Part shown: one piece after another, positions 12,384 to 13,913 of the stretch
How positions within the stretch are numbered: position 1 is the stretch's first letter
Layout of the letters: the number at the start of each line of letters is the position of its first letter
NCBI GenBank assembly: GCA_027069385.1
Contig: JALXER010000034.1
Location: forward strand, 1-13,913
Length of the DNA stretch: 13,913 bases
Direction of reading: 5' to 3'
Source: Paracoccaceae bacterium
GTDB lineage: Bacteria > Pseudomonadota > Alphaproteobacteria > Rhodobacterales > Rhodobacteraceae
Translations under genes and position numbers: made by a program
Notes under the pieces: generated by a model
Databases searched by the model: none
What the model was told of the DNA's origin: nothing
Seen by the model: only the letters and a program-made list of their open reading frames with translations

Positions 12384-13718
12384 ATGATATCTCGACGTTT
12401 GTTTTTAACCGCCAGCGCTGGTGCATTGTTGACCGGCGCGGCAATCGCCGGCCCAATGGGGGTGCTGCTGGCCACCGACCTTGGCCTTGTGCCCGATTCA
12501 GACGCGGATCAAAGCGTTGCCTTTCAGGCCGCGGTTGACCGGGCGGCGCGGGAAAATCTGGCCTTGCAACTGCCGCGCGGCACCCTTCGGGTTGCGGATA
12601 TCCGCCTGCCCGACAACGCGGTGATCACCGGCGAACCCGGTCCGGCCATCCTGCAACTGACGCGCGGCGAAAACATCCTTTATGCACTCAAGGCGCAGTC
12701 GGTGCGCCTGTACGGTGTCGGGCTGGTGGGCAATGGCGGCAAAAACCCCGACGACGCGACCGGCCTGTTTTATGGCGAGGCGTGCAGCGATCTGCGTATT
12801 GACGCCTGCACCATAAGCAACGCCGCCACGCAGGGCATTTATCTGGAAGGCTGCAACGGGCGTATCATCGGCAACCGGATCAGTGCGGTTTACGGTGCGG
12901 GAATCAGCTCACGCAATGGCGATCAGGTCTGGATCGGGCGAAACCGGATTTCGGATTGCGGCAATCTGGGTATCTATATCGAACGCGGAGAGCCGGGCTT
13001 TGACGGCACGATTATCACCGAGAACCGCATTGCGCGGATTGACTGGAAAGAGGGCGGCGACGGGCAAAACGGCAATGGTATCAATGCCTACCGCGCCGAT
13101 AACGTGGTGATCTCGGACAATGTCATATCCGAATGCGCCTTTTCGGCGGTGCGCCTGAATGGCACGCGCGACTGCCAGATCACCGGCAACAACTGCACCA
13201 ACCTTTCCGAAGTGGCGATCTTCTCGGAATTCGACTTTTCCGGCTCGATCATCAACAACAACATCATCGATCAGGCGGCGCAAGGCATTGCGATTACCAA
13301 TTTCAACGATGGCGGGCGGCTGGCGGTCTGCGCCAACAATATCGTGCGCAATATCTGGACGGGCAGCCCGACCAACCCCGAAACCACGCCGGTTGGCATC
13401 GGCATAGAGGCCGACACGGTGGTGACCGGCAACGTGGTGGAAAACGTGCCCGGCACCGGCATCGCACTGGGCTGGGGCCCGTATATGCGCGACCTCGATA
13501 TCACCGGCAACGTGCTGCGCAATTGCAATGTGGGGATTGGCGTTTCGGTGGTAGACGGGGTTGGCAATGCAGTGATCAGCGGCAATCTGGTGCAGGTGTC
13601 GGGCAAACAGCTGGCCTTTGCCGGAACCGAATGGGACAGTATCGTCCAGCCCGACCTGCTCTCATTCGCATCCCGTTATCCGCTGCTGACCTTCACCGGC
13701 AACCACATCTCCCGATAA
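12384..13718 (+). CDS. Tat-exported right-handed beta-helix repeat protein (TIGR03808-like)
   Basis: A 444-residue protein with a twin-arginine signal (SRRLFLTASAGALL, about 3-16). The rest is a pectin-lyase-like parallel beta-helix: short repeats of the form I-x-GN-x-I / I-S-x-N-x-I recur from about 145 to the end (IIGNRIS, IGRNRIS, ITENRIA, ISDNVIS, ITGNNCT, INNNIID, VTGNVVE, ITGNVLR, ISGNLVQ, FTGNHIS). I recognise it as the uncharacterised twin-arginine-translocated repeat family seen in alphaproteobacteria. No catalytic residues can be assigned; binding or cleavage of a cell-envelope polysaccharide is possible. The start follows GGAGG. The gap to rimO is 78 bases with a run of nine C at 12318-12326. 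Confidence 0.87.
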   Translation: MISRRLFLTASAGALLTGAAIAGPMGVLLATDLGLVPDSDADQSVAFQAAVDRAARENLALQLPRGTLRVADIRLPDNAVITGEPGPAILQLTRGENILYALKAQSVRLYGVGLVGNGGKNPDDATGLFYGEACSDLRIDACTISNAATQGIYLEGCNGRIIGNRISAVYGAGISSRNGDQVWIGRNRISDCGNLGIYIERGEPGFDGTIITENRIARIDWKEGGDGQNGNGINAYRADNVVISDNVISECAFSAVRLNGTRDCQITGNNCTNLSEVAIFSEFDFSGSIINNNIIDQAAQGIAITNFNDGGRLAVCANNIVRNIWTGSPTNPETTPVGIGIEADTVVTGNVVENVPGTGIALGWGPYMRDLDITGNVLRNCNVGIGVSVVDGVGNAVISGNLVQVSGKQLAFAGTEWDSIVQPDLLSFASRYPLLTFTGNHISR

Positions 13719-13738
13719 TCCGGGCGCTCCCGCAGTCC

Positions 13739-13770
13739 AGCCTTGTGTTTGGCAAGCCAAACACAAGGCT
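13739..13770. terminator. Long perfect hairpin after the beta-helix gene
   Basis: AGCCTTGTGTTTGGC (13739-13753) and GCCAAACACAAGGCT (13756-13770) are perfect reverse complements with AA between, a 15-bp stem. It starts 21 bases after the stop codon of the beta-helix gene. No T-run follows directly (TCCCTTT), so it may be an mRNA end-protecting or repeat element as much as a terminator. Confidence 0.55.
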
Positions 13771-13785
13771 TCCCTTTGGGCCGGG

Positions 13786-13835
13786 CCGACCTGCGGTCGG
13801 TAGGGGGCGTTCCACCCCCTCGCGACATGCGTCGC
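13786..13835. repeat. Three further tandem hairpins in the 3' intergenic region
   Basis: Directly in series: CCGACC/GGTCGG (13786-13800), AGGGGG/CCCCCT (13802-13820) and GCGAC/GTCGC (13822-13835), all perfect. Together with the 15-bp stem before them they form a four-hairpin row, which looks like a mosaic intergenic repeat rather than a plain terminator. No gene is visible here. Confidence 0.45.
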
Positions 13836-13845
13836 TCCCCCCTGA

Positions 13846-13899
13846 GAGTATTTATGAAAATTGGAAGTCTCATCATCTTCTTTTCCTAAATATCCCGGG
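13846..13899. repeat. Inverted AT-rich intergenic element at the window end
   Basis: GAGTATTTATGAAAATTGG on the left is mirrored by an imperfect inverted copy on the right (minus strand: GGATATTTAGGAAAAGAAG). From memory, GAGTATTT-(A/G-rich)-GAAG elements are frequent between Rhodobacterales genes. The 195 bases from 13719 to the window end hold only these repeats and no supported gene. Confidence 0.35.
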
Positions 13900-13913
13900 G
13901 GGGTGAATGGCGC

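Noticed and set aside
1..13913. Possible CRISPR array, tRNA, rRNA, transposase or integration site
   Set aside because: No regularly spaced direct repeats, no cloverleaf or rRNA stretch, and no transposase or integrase motifs were seen in any frame.

Overview
This window looks like a chromosomal piece of an alphaproteobacterium of the Rhodobacterales (Roseobacter/Paracoccus-type). The evidence is a moderately high GC content, the gene order soxRS / soxVWXYZAB, and a C-terminal gene for a Tat-exported beta-helix protein of a kind familiar from alphaproteobacteria. The assignment rests on gene order and protein character only; no database comparison was possible.

Layout. Positions 1-891 hold an exported esterase-like/phytase-fold protein whose start lies at the window edge. 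It converges on the sox locus with only 3 bases between stop codons. Positions 895-7143 are a thiosulfate-oxidation (Sox) locus. soxR (ArsR repressor) and soxS (periplasmic thioredoxin) run leftward, overlapping by one base. soxV (CcdA-like membrane reductant carrier), soxW, soxX, soxY, soxZ, soxA and soxB run rightward. SoxXA loads thiosulfate onto the SoxY carrier cysteine in SoxYZ, SoxB hydrolyses off sulfate, and SoxV with the thioredoxins keeps the periplasmic thiols reduced. SoxR probably represses both transcription directions. A 15-base motif, identical at 13 positions, occurs in the soxS-soxV and soxW-soxX gaps and is a candidate operator.

The locus stops after soxB. No soxCD (sulfane dehydrogenase) follows. 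Instead there are two hairpins, the second with a T-run like an intrinsic terminator. They are followed by an extended -10-like box and a second SoxW-like thioredoxin (7240-7827).

The right half is ordinary chromosome. It contains 4-hydroxyphenylpyruvate dioxygenase (leftward) divergent from an Lrp/AsnC regulator, a small leftward signal-peptide/TM protein whose terminator lies inside the end of the lrp gene, a family 2 glycosyltransferase, rimO (ribosomal protein S12 methylthiotransferase), and a Tat-exported parallel beta-helix protein. The last 195 bases carry a row of four perfect hairpins and an inverted AT-rich element typical of intergenic repeats. No tRNA, rRNA, CRISPR array, transposase or attachment site was seen.
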